This document shows, one piece after another, positions 44,451 to 52,819 of a stretch of 64,000 nt of DNA (within the stretch, counting starts at the first letter, position 1; every line of letters starts with the position of its first letter). Location of the stretch: contig NZ_BPFA01000015.1 in assembly GCF_019655055.1 (NCBI RefSeq), positions 1 through 64,000 on the forward strand. Direction: 5' to 3'. The notes below the pieces were generated by a model, which saw only the letters and a program-made list of their open reading frames with translations, was not told the origin of the DNA and did not search any database. Position numbers and translations under genes: made by a program. The DNA is from Shewanella sp. MBTL60-112-B2. GTDB taxonomy: Bacteria > Pseudomonadota > Gammaproteobacteria > Enterobacterales > Shewanellaceae.

Positions 44451-46607
44451 TTAGTTGTTAAAAATTAGCGAGTCATTGGCATTTTCATACCAAGTCGGGT
44501 TGGTGTTACCTGTGCTATCGGCGGCAAAGTCTACGAACTCTGTGTAGGCATCATCTAAGCGCTGATTCTCTTTTGGGTGTTTCCAAGTGACGGGGATCTC
44601 GATGGCCCAAGCCATACCATTTTCATCCTGAAAGTACTGCCCAGCACTTGGGTTGGATGAATCGTCTCGGGCACCAAAATAATTAGTTGAGAACTTATCG
44701 GTTGGAGTCTGGTTCTTTAGATGGATCTCTAACTGACGGCCGGGAAGAGCACCGACCACATTTTTTGCGGCTAAGCCGTGATCAGTATTTGGGGTAGCAA
44801 AAATAAATGGGTCATAAGGAAATGCAGGGACTAGGTTTTCATCCACAAGGCTCTCAAAGGGGATCTCAAATGACCAAGTGGTTCTATAGGCTGCATCACA
44901 ACCTGTTTCGGTTCTCAGGTACTGACAGCCTTGCTCGAGGGTAACGTACTGTTTTAAGTCTTCAGTGAAAACAAAGACCGCGTTAGATTGTCCTGTTTCG
45001 AGAGGGGAGTCTGTTTGAGCTACACCATCAATTGACCAGCTGATAACAGACTCTTTGATGTTGCTACGGCTGACGCCGGGTAAATGTATGGCAAAGCCAT
45101 TGTGATAGGCTGCCCCCATAGCGGCTAACTGTGCTTCGAAGCCGATGCGTCTAACCTGATCATTTTTAACATATTCGATGAGACGTAACTGAATAACCAC
45201 ATCATTCATATCAAAGTCACCTTGATCAGGGTAAAGATCTTCGTAGGCGAGGGTGGTATAAGTGGAAGACGAGGGGTAGTAATTAATGGTCACGCCGGTT
45301 TCCGTTAGGGTTACGGCATAATCTTCAACCTCGCCATCACCGACACCACCCGTTGGATTTATCACTTGTTGAGTGCTTAGGCGAAAGCGTGCCCAAGTTG
45401 AGCCTGCTCTAGCCCAGCTCGGCACATCGATACTAATGCTATTTTGGCCGTCAGTGAGGCTTTCTCCACTGATAGCTTGCTCATCAGCACTAAAGCTGCC
45501 GTCTCTATCCCAGTCAAACCAGGCATTTAGGTAACCCTCGCCTCCTTTAGCTGTGACCAATAAAATTGCGCTTTCCCCTAGTTCAAACCCCGTCGGCATC
45601 GATACCCCATCTTCATCATTGGAGTTGTCGCTACTGTCATCACTCAATGGTGATGGATAACCGTTGGACTCATTATCAACGCTGGCACCTAGATATAAGT
45701 CATCACTCATTGTGTGCCTTGCGCCGTTAGAGGCCAAGAGGGTGCCGTAGCTGTCAGGGGCGTCACCGAAGTCGACATCATCGCCGAGTACGACTTCGGC
45801 TAGAGCGCAGCGAGCGCCATCATTACTCGAAGAGGCCGGGCCGTAGGCGAATAAAACAGGGCTAGGTGAGAGGGCATTAACATTCAGTTTGTAAATGTAG
45901 CCATTGCTGTTATTGCTGACATAGAGATTACCATCGGGGTCGAAGAACTGTGCACCGAAGGTAAAGCTTCCGGCGTCAGAGGTAATCACAGTACCTAAAT
46001 CTGTCGCTTCGCCTGTGGCGGGGTCAATTCTTAGCAGCTTTCCAGAGGCACCATTACTGATACTGTATAGGTAACCATCGGTGGGATGAAAGGCAAAGTC
46101 GGTGATATTGTAGCTGGCAAAGTTGGTACTACCGGGCACCAGTGTCATGCTGTAACTGTCGGGATTATCCAGTGGAATTTTAAATAGCCCCTTACCTTTT
46201 CTATAGCCATACCAAACATTGTCATTGATGGCGATATCACCCACAAAGAAGTTACCAGCCGCGGCAGAGGCTGCATCCTTGGTGACGCTCAGTGCTGTTA
46301 TCTGATAGTCATTACCTGTGCGCCCGAGTGAACCACTGGCGTAATCCCAACCATAGAGGTAGTTATCATGGTAATTAAATCCTACGCCGTTGTAGCCATT
46401 ACCGGTCCCCATATCATCAGATAAAACCACATAGCTACCTGTTGCTAAGTTAACGCCATAACTTTTAGGAGTATTAGATTGCTTCTGGATAACAAAGGCT
46501 TCTGTAGGGCATGCACTAAAGGGGTCTGATGCACTGACGTTGGCACAAATCAGTACGCTGAGGAGTAATGGGGAACAGGTTAATGAAATTGGCTTGGCTA
46601 TTTTCAT
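44451..46607 (-). CDS. LruC-domain exported protein with GEVEDY repeat region
   Basis: The 718-residue protein has a signal peptide ending NVSA. The N-terminal region (about 30-270) has propeller-like repeats (NYLYGWDYASGSLG, GYLYSISNGASGKLLRID). A middle part starts DFGDAPDSYGTLLA and ends GEVEDYAVTL, with Asp-rich likely calcium sites. The C-terminal LruC domain (from about 440) has YEDLYPDQGDFDMNDVVIQ and repeated acidic loops. LruC proteins are cell-surface or secreted and of unknown function. The small lipoprotein downstream overlaps its stop codon, so the two probably act together at the envelope. Confidence 0.85.
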   Translation of the reverse strand: MKIAKPISLTCSPLLLSVLICANVSASDPFSACPTEAFVIQKQSNTPKSYGVNLATGSYVVLSDDMGTGNGYNGVGFNYHDNYLYGWDYASGSLGRTGNDYQITALSVTKDAASAAAGNFFVGDIAINDNVWYGYRKGKGLFKIPLDNPDSYSMTLVPGSTNFASYNITDFAFHPTDGYLYSISNGASGKLLRIDPATGEATDLGTVITSDAGSFTFGAQFFDPDGNLYVSNNSNGYIYKLNVNALSPSPVLFAYGPASSSNDGARCALAEVVLGDDVDFGDAPDSYGTLLASNGARHTMSDDLYLGASVDNESNGYPSPLSDDSSDNSNDEDGVSMPTGFELGESAILLVTAKGGEGYLNAWFDWDRDGSFSADEQAISGESLTDGQNSISIDVPSWARAGSTWARFRLSTQQVINPTGGVGDGEVEDYAVTLTETGVTINYYPSSSTYTTLAYEDLYPDQGDFDMNDVVIQLRLIEYVKNDQVRRIGFEAQLAAMGAAYHNGFAIHLPGVSRSNIKESVISWSIDGVAQTDSPLETGQSNAVFVFTEDLKQYVTLEQGCQYLRTETGCDAAYRTTWSFEIPFESLVDENLVPAFPYDPFIFATPNTDHGLAAKNVVGALPGRQLEIHLKNQTPTDKFSTNYFGARDDSSNPSAGQYFQDENGMAWAIEIPVTWKHPKENQRLDDAYTEFVDFAADSTGNTNPTWYENANDSLIFNN

Positions 46608-46923
46608 AATGCATCTCTCGCAGTCTGGAAGTCAATATAACTAGGAAGAGCATATTCTGTGCCACTAGGTTTAACTTCATAAATTCAATGGTTTAAGTTG
46701 TTTATAGCTTTAGGAGGAATGCCGTTATTTGCATTTTGCAAATCACAAGTTTAAGCCAACATTGGTTTAATTAGAGTTCAGTTTGCTACGAGTTAACAGA
46801 GTTGGCTCTGTTAGCAGTTAGCTGTGTACACTCATTTAAGGATTCGCTTGGATTAAGTGATTAACAGTGCTAAGTTTTCTTTGTTGTAACATTCTTATAA
46901 CTGTTTTGTGATGGTAGGAATTT
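46608..46923. other. Divergent intergenic region, LruC gene and bshA
   Basis: It is AT-rich and gene-free and must contain promoters in both directions. The segment AGGAGGAATG at about 46712 resembles a ribosome-binding site but sits too close to its ATG and leads to only 11 codons. Confidence 0.45.
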
Positions 46924-48105
46924 ATGTCGAAGATGCGCATAGGGATAGTGTGCCACCCCAGTATTGGTGGTTCAGGGTTAGTGGCAACAGAATTGGGGCT
47001 TGGGCTGGCTAAGCTTGGCCATGAAGTACACTTTATATCGAGCGTACGCCCTTTTAAATTAATAGAAGACTCAGACCGTTTGTTCTTTCACTCGGTAGAA
47101 GCGATCAATTATCCGCTATTTTCAGATCCGTTATACACTTTTGCATTAACGGCTAAAATCGTTGAAGTGGTAGAGCAATTTAAGCTTGATGTTGTACACG
47201 CGCACTACTCGATCCCTCACTCTCTATGTGCCTATCTAGCTGGCGAAATTACCACGCATAAATTCCCAACAGTAACGACTATTCATGGCACTGATGTCAC
47301 CATAGTGGGGCAAGATAAGCCGCTTTATCCTCTTAATCGGTTCAGTATTCATAAAAGTACCAGAGTGACAACGGTATCGGATTTTCAACGAAACTACATC
47401 TATAGCCATTTCGACAAAACAAAGTCGATAGATGTGATTCATAATTTCATTGATTTAAGCGTTTTCTCACCTGATCTAGCCGATATCGAGGTTCGTCGTA
47501 AGATGGCTAAAGATGATGAGAAAATCGTCATGCATGTATCAAATTTTAGACCGTTAAAAAATAGTGATACGGTGATCCGCTCCTTTCATATGCTGCGCCG
47601 GAAGGTCAAAGCACGGCTCGTTTTGCTCGGTAGCGGCCCCGATATTGATGGTATTAAGCAGCAATGTGAAAAGTTGGGAATTTTAAAGTATGTCACCTTT
47701 ATGGGAGATGTGACTCATGTTGAGCACTACCTGCCAAATGCAGATTGCATGATCCAACCTAGCTACCGTGAATCTTTTAGCATGGTGCTGCTTGAAGCTA
47801 TGGCCTGTGGGGTACCGACTGTAAGCAGTAATATCGATGGGATCCCAGAGGTTGTAGACGATGGGCAAACTGGATTTATGTTTGATCCCGATGATGCAAT
47901 TGCAATGGCTAAAGGCATGGAGCAGGTCTTGCTTGAGCCGGGTAGACAAAAGCAGATGGGGCATGCTGGCAGACTGCGGGCAGCTAAGCTCTTTAATCCC
48001 GAGGCGAAAATTGAGCAATACCTAGCCTGTTACCTTGAAGCAATAAATGATTGCCAAGCCAACTCTTCATCGGCGCAGACATTACACGGAGACAGTAATG
48101 AGTAG
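46924..48105 (+). CDS. bshA: BshA-like glycosyltransferase (N-acetyl-glucosaminyl L-malate synthase family)
   Basis: The 393-residue GT4 enzyme matches BshA closely in its family blocks: RIGIVCHPSIGGSGLVATELG at the N terminus, DVVHAHYSIPHSLCAYLA, VTTIHGTDVTIVG, VMHVSNFRPLKN and the donor-site ESFSMVLLEAMACGVP (E-x7-E). BshA couples UDP-GlcNAc to L-malate, the first step of bacillithiol synthesis. Bacillithiol is best known from Firmicutes, Deinococcus and Bacteroidetes, whereas this organism has gshA. No bshB or bshC is in the window. It overlaps the transporter gene by 8 bp. A related GlcNAc-transferase with another acceptor remains possible. Confidence 0.8.
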   Translation: MSKMRIGIVCHPSIGGSGLVATELGLGLAKLGHEVHFISSVRPFKLIEDSDRLFFHSVEAINYPLFSDPLYTFALTAKIVEVVEQFKLDVVHAHYSIPHSLCAYLAGEITTHKFPTVTTIHGTDVTIVGQDKPLYPLNRFSIHKSTRVTTVSDFQRNYIYSHFDKTKSIDVIHNFIDLSVFSPDLADIEVRRKMAKDDEKIVMHVSNFRPLKNSDTVIRSFHMLRRKVKARLVLLGSGPDIDGIKQQCEKLGILKYVTFMGDVTHVEHYLPNADCMIQPSYRESFSMVLLEAMACGVPTVSSNIDGIPEVVDDGQTGFMFDPDDAIAMAKGMEQVLLEPGRQKQMGHAGRLRAAKLFNPEAKIEQYLACYLEAINDCQANSSSAQTLHGDSNE

Positions 48106-50308
48106 TAAAACGGAAACGATAGAGCCAGAAACTAACCCGTCAGAGCAACAAAAACCAAAGCAAAAGATGAGTATGTCGACTCTGGTTTTATTGTCGTTTG
48201 CGGTAGGGATCATTGCCGGACTGTTTTTTGGTGAAATGTTGGCGTGGATGTCAGTCATTGGTGATGCATTTATTAAACTGCTACAGATGACCATTATTCC
48301 CTATATCATAGTGTCCTTGGTCTCGAGCCTCGGTAGTTTGACCATGGAGCAAGCTAAATCTTTGGGGGTGAAGGTTGGTAAGTTGATGCTGGTGATCTGG
48401 GCCTTTGGTCTACTGACCATGTATCTTATCAAGTACACTTTTCCTGACTGGCAGGCGGGAGAGTTTTTTAGCTTAACGGCTCTGGAAGATCCTAACTCAG
48501 TCAATCTGCTCGATATCTATATTCCTTCTAATCCATTCTTTTCATTATCGAACAGTTATATCCCTGCGATTGTACTGTTTTGTGTTGCCACGGGTATTGC
48601 GCTGATCTCTATCGATAATAAAGACTCACTTATGAAGCCGATGCAGCTCCTTGGTGAGTCTTTTAATAAGGTGACTCAAAGCATAGTGAAATTAATGCCG
48701 ATTGGTATCTTTGCTATGACTGCGGCGACAGCTGGCACCATGGACTTTGATGAGTTTCAAAAGCTCCAGGTCTATTTTGTGGCCCATGTGGTAATGACGC
48801 TTATCCTGACTTACTGGGTCTTGCCGGGTATTTTAGTGGTGATCACACCTTTCTCGTATCGAGATATCACAGGTATTGCTAAAGATGCGATGATCACTGC
48901 ATTTGCTGCGGGTAATATTTTTATCGTTATTCCTATTCTAATTGAGCGCACTAAAGAGTTATTCCATAAATACAATATCGGCAGTCAACAGAGTGATGAC
49001 TATGCCAATATTATTATTCCAGTGGTGTTCAGCTTTCCCAATCTTGGCAAATTACTTACCATTGTCTTTGTGCTATTTGCCGCTTGGTTCTCAGGAACTG
49101 AACTGGATTTTTTAACTTACTTACCTATGTCATTAAATGGTTTAGTTAGCCTATTTGGTAGTGTTTACTTGACCATACCTATGCTGCTTGACTCTCTTGA
49201 GCTTTCTTCCGATCTCTTTCAGTTGTATATGGTGTCGAGTCTGTTCACTAGTCGTTTTACTTCTCTACTTGCAGCTATGAATATCTTCATACTCGCTATC
49301 GGCGGTACGGCGATGCTGGTGGGGATAGCTAAAGTGAGTATGAAACGATTAGCTATGGTAAGCCTACTTACTCCCGTAGTTTTCGGTGTGAGTTTACTGG
49401 CAACGAGTTGGTTACTAAGCTCTATCGTCAATACCGAATATGAGATGGATGAAGTGGTGGCACAGATGAGTGCAGCCGAGAAAGTACCAGATCAAGTTAC
49501 CGCCTATAACTGGGCTGACTTAGCCCAAGCAGACGGGCCACGCAGCATGCAGCAGATTAGAGAGAGTGGTGTGATCAGAGTGGGTTATAACCCGACTCAG
49601 GTTCCTTTCTCTTTTTATAATGCAGAGCAACAGCTTGTGGGATTTGATGTTGAGCTAATGAAAAAGTTAGCCTTAGAATTGGAGCTTAAAATTGCATTTG
49701 TACCTTATACCTTTAGCAATGTGTTAGAAGGGATAAATCAAGGACAATTCGATATTGCAATATCGGGTTTACAGATGACAACCAAGCGCATCGAGCAGGT
49801 GGGCTTTACCACTCCAGTACTCGACCTACACTACGCATTTGTGGTGAAAGATCATCGTGTTGATGAATTTAAAACTGACAAGTTAATTCGTGATGCCGAC
49901 AAGATCCGCATAGCCACAGTGGGACGTTATTCGATTATTCCTCACTTAGAGGAAAAGTTTCCCAATATTGAGTTTGTGACCATACAATCGGACCGATTAT
50001 TTTTTGAAGATGATGGTAAGACCTGGGATGGGCTTATGATTAGTCTTGAGGCGGGTAAAACCTGGACCATCTTATATCCAGAGTACGCCACACTTTATAA
50101 TCGAGAAGAGATTAAATCGTTTCCAGCATCTTATGCCGTGGCTCGTGACAACGCTTCGTTACAAACGTTTTTAAATAGTTGGTTGCAACTTCAAAAGTCA
50201 TCGGGTTATGTAGATAAACTCTATGGCTATTGGATTTTAGGCAAGAATGCCAAGCCACAAGAGCCTCGTTGGTCTGTGATAAAAGATGTGCTGCACTGGG
50301 TCGAATAA
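48098..50308 (+). CDS. Fusion protein: cation:dicarboxylate symporter plus SBP_bac_3 solute-binding domain
   Basis: This 736-residue protein fuses a DAACS-type symporter (about residues 30-440, about eight membrane segments) to a C-terminal family-3 solute-binding domain (about 480-720). The binding domain carries IRVGYNPTQVPFSFYNAEQQLVGFDVELMKKLA and GQFDIAISGLQMTTKR. The usual DAACS substrate motifs are weaker than in the symporter at 5307-6557. ATG 48098 is chosen because ACGGAGAC precedes it; an earlier in-frame ATG lies deep inside bshA. The binding domain probably faces the periplasm and hands substrate to, or senses for, the membrane part. Substrate unknown. Confidence 0.87.
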   Translation: MSSKTETIEPETNPSEQQKPKQKMSMSTLVLLSFAVGIIAGLFFGEMLAWMSVIGDAFIKLLQMTIIPYIIVSLVSSLGSLTMEQAKSLGVKVGKLMLVIWAFGLLTMYLIKYTFPDWQAGEFFSLTALEDPNSVNLLDIYIPSNPFFSLSNSYIPAIVLFCVATGIALISIDNKDSLMKPMQLLGESFNKVTQSIVKLMPIGIFAMTAATAGTMDFDEFQKLQVYFVAHVVMTLILTYWVLPGILVVITPFSYRDITGIAKDAMITAFAAGNIFIVIPILIERTKELFHKYNIGSQQSDDYANIIIPVVFSFPNLGKLLTIVFVLFAAWFSGTELDFLTYLPMSLNGLVSLFGSVYLTIPMLLDSLELSSDLFQLYMVSSLFTSRFTSLLAAMNIFILAIGGTAMLVGIAKVSMKRLAMVSLLTPVVFGVSLLATSWLLSSIVNTEYEMDEVVAQMSAAEKVPDQVTAYNWADLAQADGPRSMQQIRESGVIRVGYNPTQVPFSFYNAEQQLVGFDVELMKKLALELELKIAFVPYTFSNVLEGINQGQFDIAISGLQMTTKRIEQVGFTTPVLDLHYAFVVKDHRVDEFKTDKLIRDADKIRIATVGRYSIIPHLEEKFPNIEFVTIQSDRLFFEDDGKTWDGLMISLEAGKTWTILYPEYATLYNREEIKSFPASYAVARDNASLQTFLNSWLQLQKSSGYVDKLYGYWILGKNAKPQEPRWSVIKDVLHWVE

Positions 50309-50334
50309 GTGACTAATGATAAGGAGTATTGTTG

Positions 50335-51156
50335 GTGAGAATAGCAACTGCATTATTATTGATGACGCTGACTCATTCTACGGCCTTTGCCAGCGATGAG
50401 TATGAGATTGGCCCCGACTCTTATGATGAAAGCAAAGATGAATGGAATTATTTAATCGCTTTTCCTATGGTATGGGCGCCGGATATTTCAGGTTCTATTG
50501 CGGCTGATGCCGACAGACTCGATATAGATGTACCGTTTAAAAATATAATAGACAACCTCAATTTTGGTGTGATTGGTGAGCTTTACGCTCAAAAAGGTGA
50601 TTGGCTTTACAGCCTTAGGATTAACTATTTAAGAGTGAAAAGTGATAGCCAAACAGAGGGCCTTAAAGGGCCTATTACAGGTGGTATTATTTCTCCGGGG
50701 CATAATATCGAAACCGACATGCATTTAGCCGTTAATGATTTACTAGCAGGTTATGAAGTGATGCCGGGGTTACGTTTGTTTACTGGAGTACGTCATGTGT
50801 TTAGCAAAATCGACCTTAACGTCAAACCATTAAGTGACGCGGGGATCATCAACATCAATGCCAATGTACCAATTGCCAATGAGCACCTGTTTGATTGGTT
50901 AGTGGGTGTGACCTATCGCTACTGGTTATCGGAGTCTTGGGGCGTTTCTGTTGGTGTGGACACTAAGATTTACGGTGATAATGACAGAGATTATGGCTTT
51001 AATGCTTCGGCGTTATACCGTTTCGGAGATCTACATAATGTTTGGATAGGTTATCGTTACTTGCAAATAGGTAACGACAGTGAGATTGATGGCGTTCAAT
51101 ATGAGATGGACTTTATTGAAAAAGGCCCACAGATAGGCTGGGCCTTTAGTTTTTGA
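50335..51156 (+). CDS. Outer-membrane beta-barrel protein of the bshA operon
   Basis: The 273-residue protein has a signal peptide (cleavage near AFA-SDEYE). The barrel-like mature part has alternating aromatic strands (YSLRINYLRV, HLFDWLVGVTYRYWL, VWIGYRYLQIG) and ends in phenylalanine (WAFSF), the typical C terminus of outer-membrane proteins. The GTG at 50335 fits best, with AAGGAG eight bases upstream; two TTG codons just before are too close to that site. It lies 26 bp after the symporter fusion gene. A terminator hairpin is embedded in its last codons. Confidence 0.8.
   Translation: MRIATALLLMTLTHSTAFASDEYEIGPDSYDESKDEWNYLIAFPMVWAPDISGSIAADADRLDIDVPFKNIIDNLNFGVIGELYAQKGDWLYSLRINYLRVKSDSQTEGLKGPITGGIISPGHNIETDMHLAVNDLLAGYEVMPGLRLFTGVRHVFSKIDLNVKPLSDAGIININANVPIANEHLFDWLVGVTYRYWLSESWGVSVGVDTKIYGDNDRDYGFNASALYRFGDLHNVWIGYRYLQIGNDSEIDGVQYEMDFIEKGPQIGWAFSF
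51121..51154 (+). terminator. Terminator overlapping the 3' end of the barrel-protein gene
   Basis: The stem AAAGGCCCA-cagataggc-TGGGCCTTT is followed by AGTTTTT. The T tract runs into the TGA stop codon (51154-51156), so the hairpin is coding sequence. Confidence 0.75.
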
Positions 51157-51223
51157 GCCGTGTGTTGCCAAGTAAACACCTTTAAGCTTATCTCTTTATC
51201 TTATATTGTTATTTTCTATTTTG

Positions 51224-52237
51224 TTATAGCACGAAGCTGTAACTCAGCACGCCATAGCCATGCCATTTGTTTGGATCTGGCTCATACTCTGGAGTGTAAA
51301 CCTCAAAACTCCAGCTGACAGACCAAGTGGGAAACGCCCAGATAACTCCTGTACTGGCTTTGACTTGTTGGTGCTTGATCTGCACATAAGAGTCGTAGGG
51401 CACATCACCGTCGATGGTGAGATCATTAAATCGATACCCCGCCTGTGCCCGAGCATATACAGTCCAACTTCCGTCAGTGAGTGCTGTAGCACTGTATTGA
51501 CCATAGTGACCCGCATGACTACTGAGTTGACCAAATGACTCGGCCAAGTCATCTCCCCAGCGTAGTGTAAAACCAAGGTTTGCTTCAGAGCGAAAATTCC
51601 CCAGCATGGTATGACTATAGCCACTTATTTCCCACTGGCTATCATCTGTCGCATCTTGGCGAAACGCCAATGCATCCACCTCGTAAGCGAGCTGTAGCGT
51701 GAGTTGATTCTCGACTTGATATTGCCAACCTTGGGGCTGGGTCGATGGGGTGATCTTATGCACTAGCTCCTGCATAGTTTGTGCACCAGATGCTGGGCCA
51801 ATAACGCCAACGCTGAACCAGTTTTTTTGCGCAAAGTATGCACTATAACTTCCTGTAAAACTTTCCAGCTCAAGCAGGCCAGCGTAAGGGCGATCATTGG
51901 GCTGAGCGTAATCATATTCAATTTCACTCGGAGTCCACATTCTTTGATAGATCTTAGCTCCCCATTGCACCGTCCTACTCTGGTTTGAGAATTGTAATTT
52001 CTGTTGCCAGCTAAATGGCCAAGGAGCTTGGGTAAAATCAGCTTGAGGAAGAGCTTGCCAACCAAAAACGAAACCATTGGAGTAATCGCCATCCTGGCCA
52101 ATCACCACATCGTTATCAAAACTTAAATGCCATTGGTCAGCATAGGACGAAAAAGGGATACAGATAAGTAGACTCGCTAAGCTTAATCTGCCGAACGTTT
52201 GGGGATTCGATAAGAAGGTCAAGGTATGACTCCTCAA
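51224..52237 (-). CDS. Lipid A deacylase LpxR family protein (DUF2219)
   Basis: The 337-residue protein has a signal peptide ending SSYA and then WHLSFDNDVVIGQDGDYSNGFVFGW, the N-terminal calcium and catalytic-site block of LpxR proteins. NDRPYAGLLELE and the HKITPSTQPQGWQYQVENQ-type region with the catalytic histidine follow. The C terminus is a beta barrel ending SFVL. LpxR removes the 3'-acyloxyacyl chain of lipid A at the outer membrane. It is convergent with the bshA operon. Activity is inferred from conserved blocks only. Confidence 0.87.
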   Translation of the reverse strand: MRSHTLTFLSNPQTFGRLSLASLLICIPFSSYADQWHLSFDNDVVIGQDGDYSNGFVFGWQALPQADFTQAPWPFSWQQKLQFSNQSRTVQWGAKIYQRMWTPSEIEYDYAQPNDRPYAGLLELESFTGSYSAYFAQKNWFSVGVIGPASGAQTMQELVHKITPSTQPQGWQYQVENQLTLQLAYEVDALAFRQDATDDSQWEISGYSHTMLGNFRSEANLGFTLRWGDDLAESFGQLSSHAGHYGQYSATALTDGSWTVYARAQAGYRFNDLTIDGDVPYDSYVQIKHQQVKASTGVIWAFPTWSVSWSFEVYTPEYEPDPNKWHGYGVLSYSFVL

Positions 52238-52819
52238 AGGTTAGGGATGCATGATTTCAGGCAAAATTCTACATTCAGGCTAACCTGACCAGAATAGCGT
52301 TAAAGAATGGCGAGTTGCAAACCTAAATGTCACCTATTTTCTTTGTCTTTGATAGTCCAGAGTTTGGTCTTTTATTGGGTTATGTTTTATAGGTTTTTAA
52401 AGCTTTCTATAGCTGTGTGCGATTTTCATACAAAATAGTTGTTGAGTTTTTGTCTAAATGGGCGTAAATTCGCGCTCCTTTTGAGCAAAAGGCTCCGAAA
52501 AAGAGGCTTTAGGAGCGGTCATTTTAAATATGCTGTTTATGTTTAACGGTACGTAAGTACATGAAATATTAGGTAGTGCTGTTTTAATGTGGCAGAAAGT
52601 TATTAACCAGAATCCGTCTATTTTAATGTTAACAATATTCATTAAGCGAAAAGTAACACTTTGTGGAGTATCAACAAGATCATGACAGCGTCGACAGTTT
52701 GTTTGCCATGAGGGAATTCGCTTTTGTTGTAAAACCCTTAGGAGGCTCTAGTAGGGCAAGCTGTCGTAAAGGGCTCTTGTTATCCTTTAATCGATTTCAA
52801 TCTGTCAGGCAAAGGTTTT
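52238..52819. other. 582-bp divergent intergenic region upstream of the EAL gene
   Basis: It is AT-rich, with short open frames that lack ribosome-binding sites. A weak inverted repeat (GGCTCC ... GGAGC) lies at about 52490-52515. Promoters for the lpxR-like and EAL genes should be here, but I cannot place them. Confidence 0.45.

Noticed and set aside
44204..44461. 85-codon plus-strand frame with a poly-Val stretch
   Set aside because: It is the antisense reading of the Thr-rich linker of the small lipoprotein.
46712..46750. Small frame preceded by AGGAGGA in the bshA upstream region
   Set aside because: The spacing between the purine run and the ATG is about one base, too short for initiation, and the frame has only 11 codons.
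52454..52642. 62-codon minus-strand frame in the EAL upstream region
   Set aside because: There is no ribosome-binding site, no recognisable domain, and the sequence is strongly AT-biased intergenic DNA.
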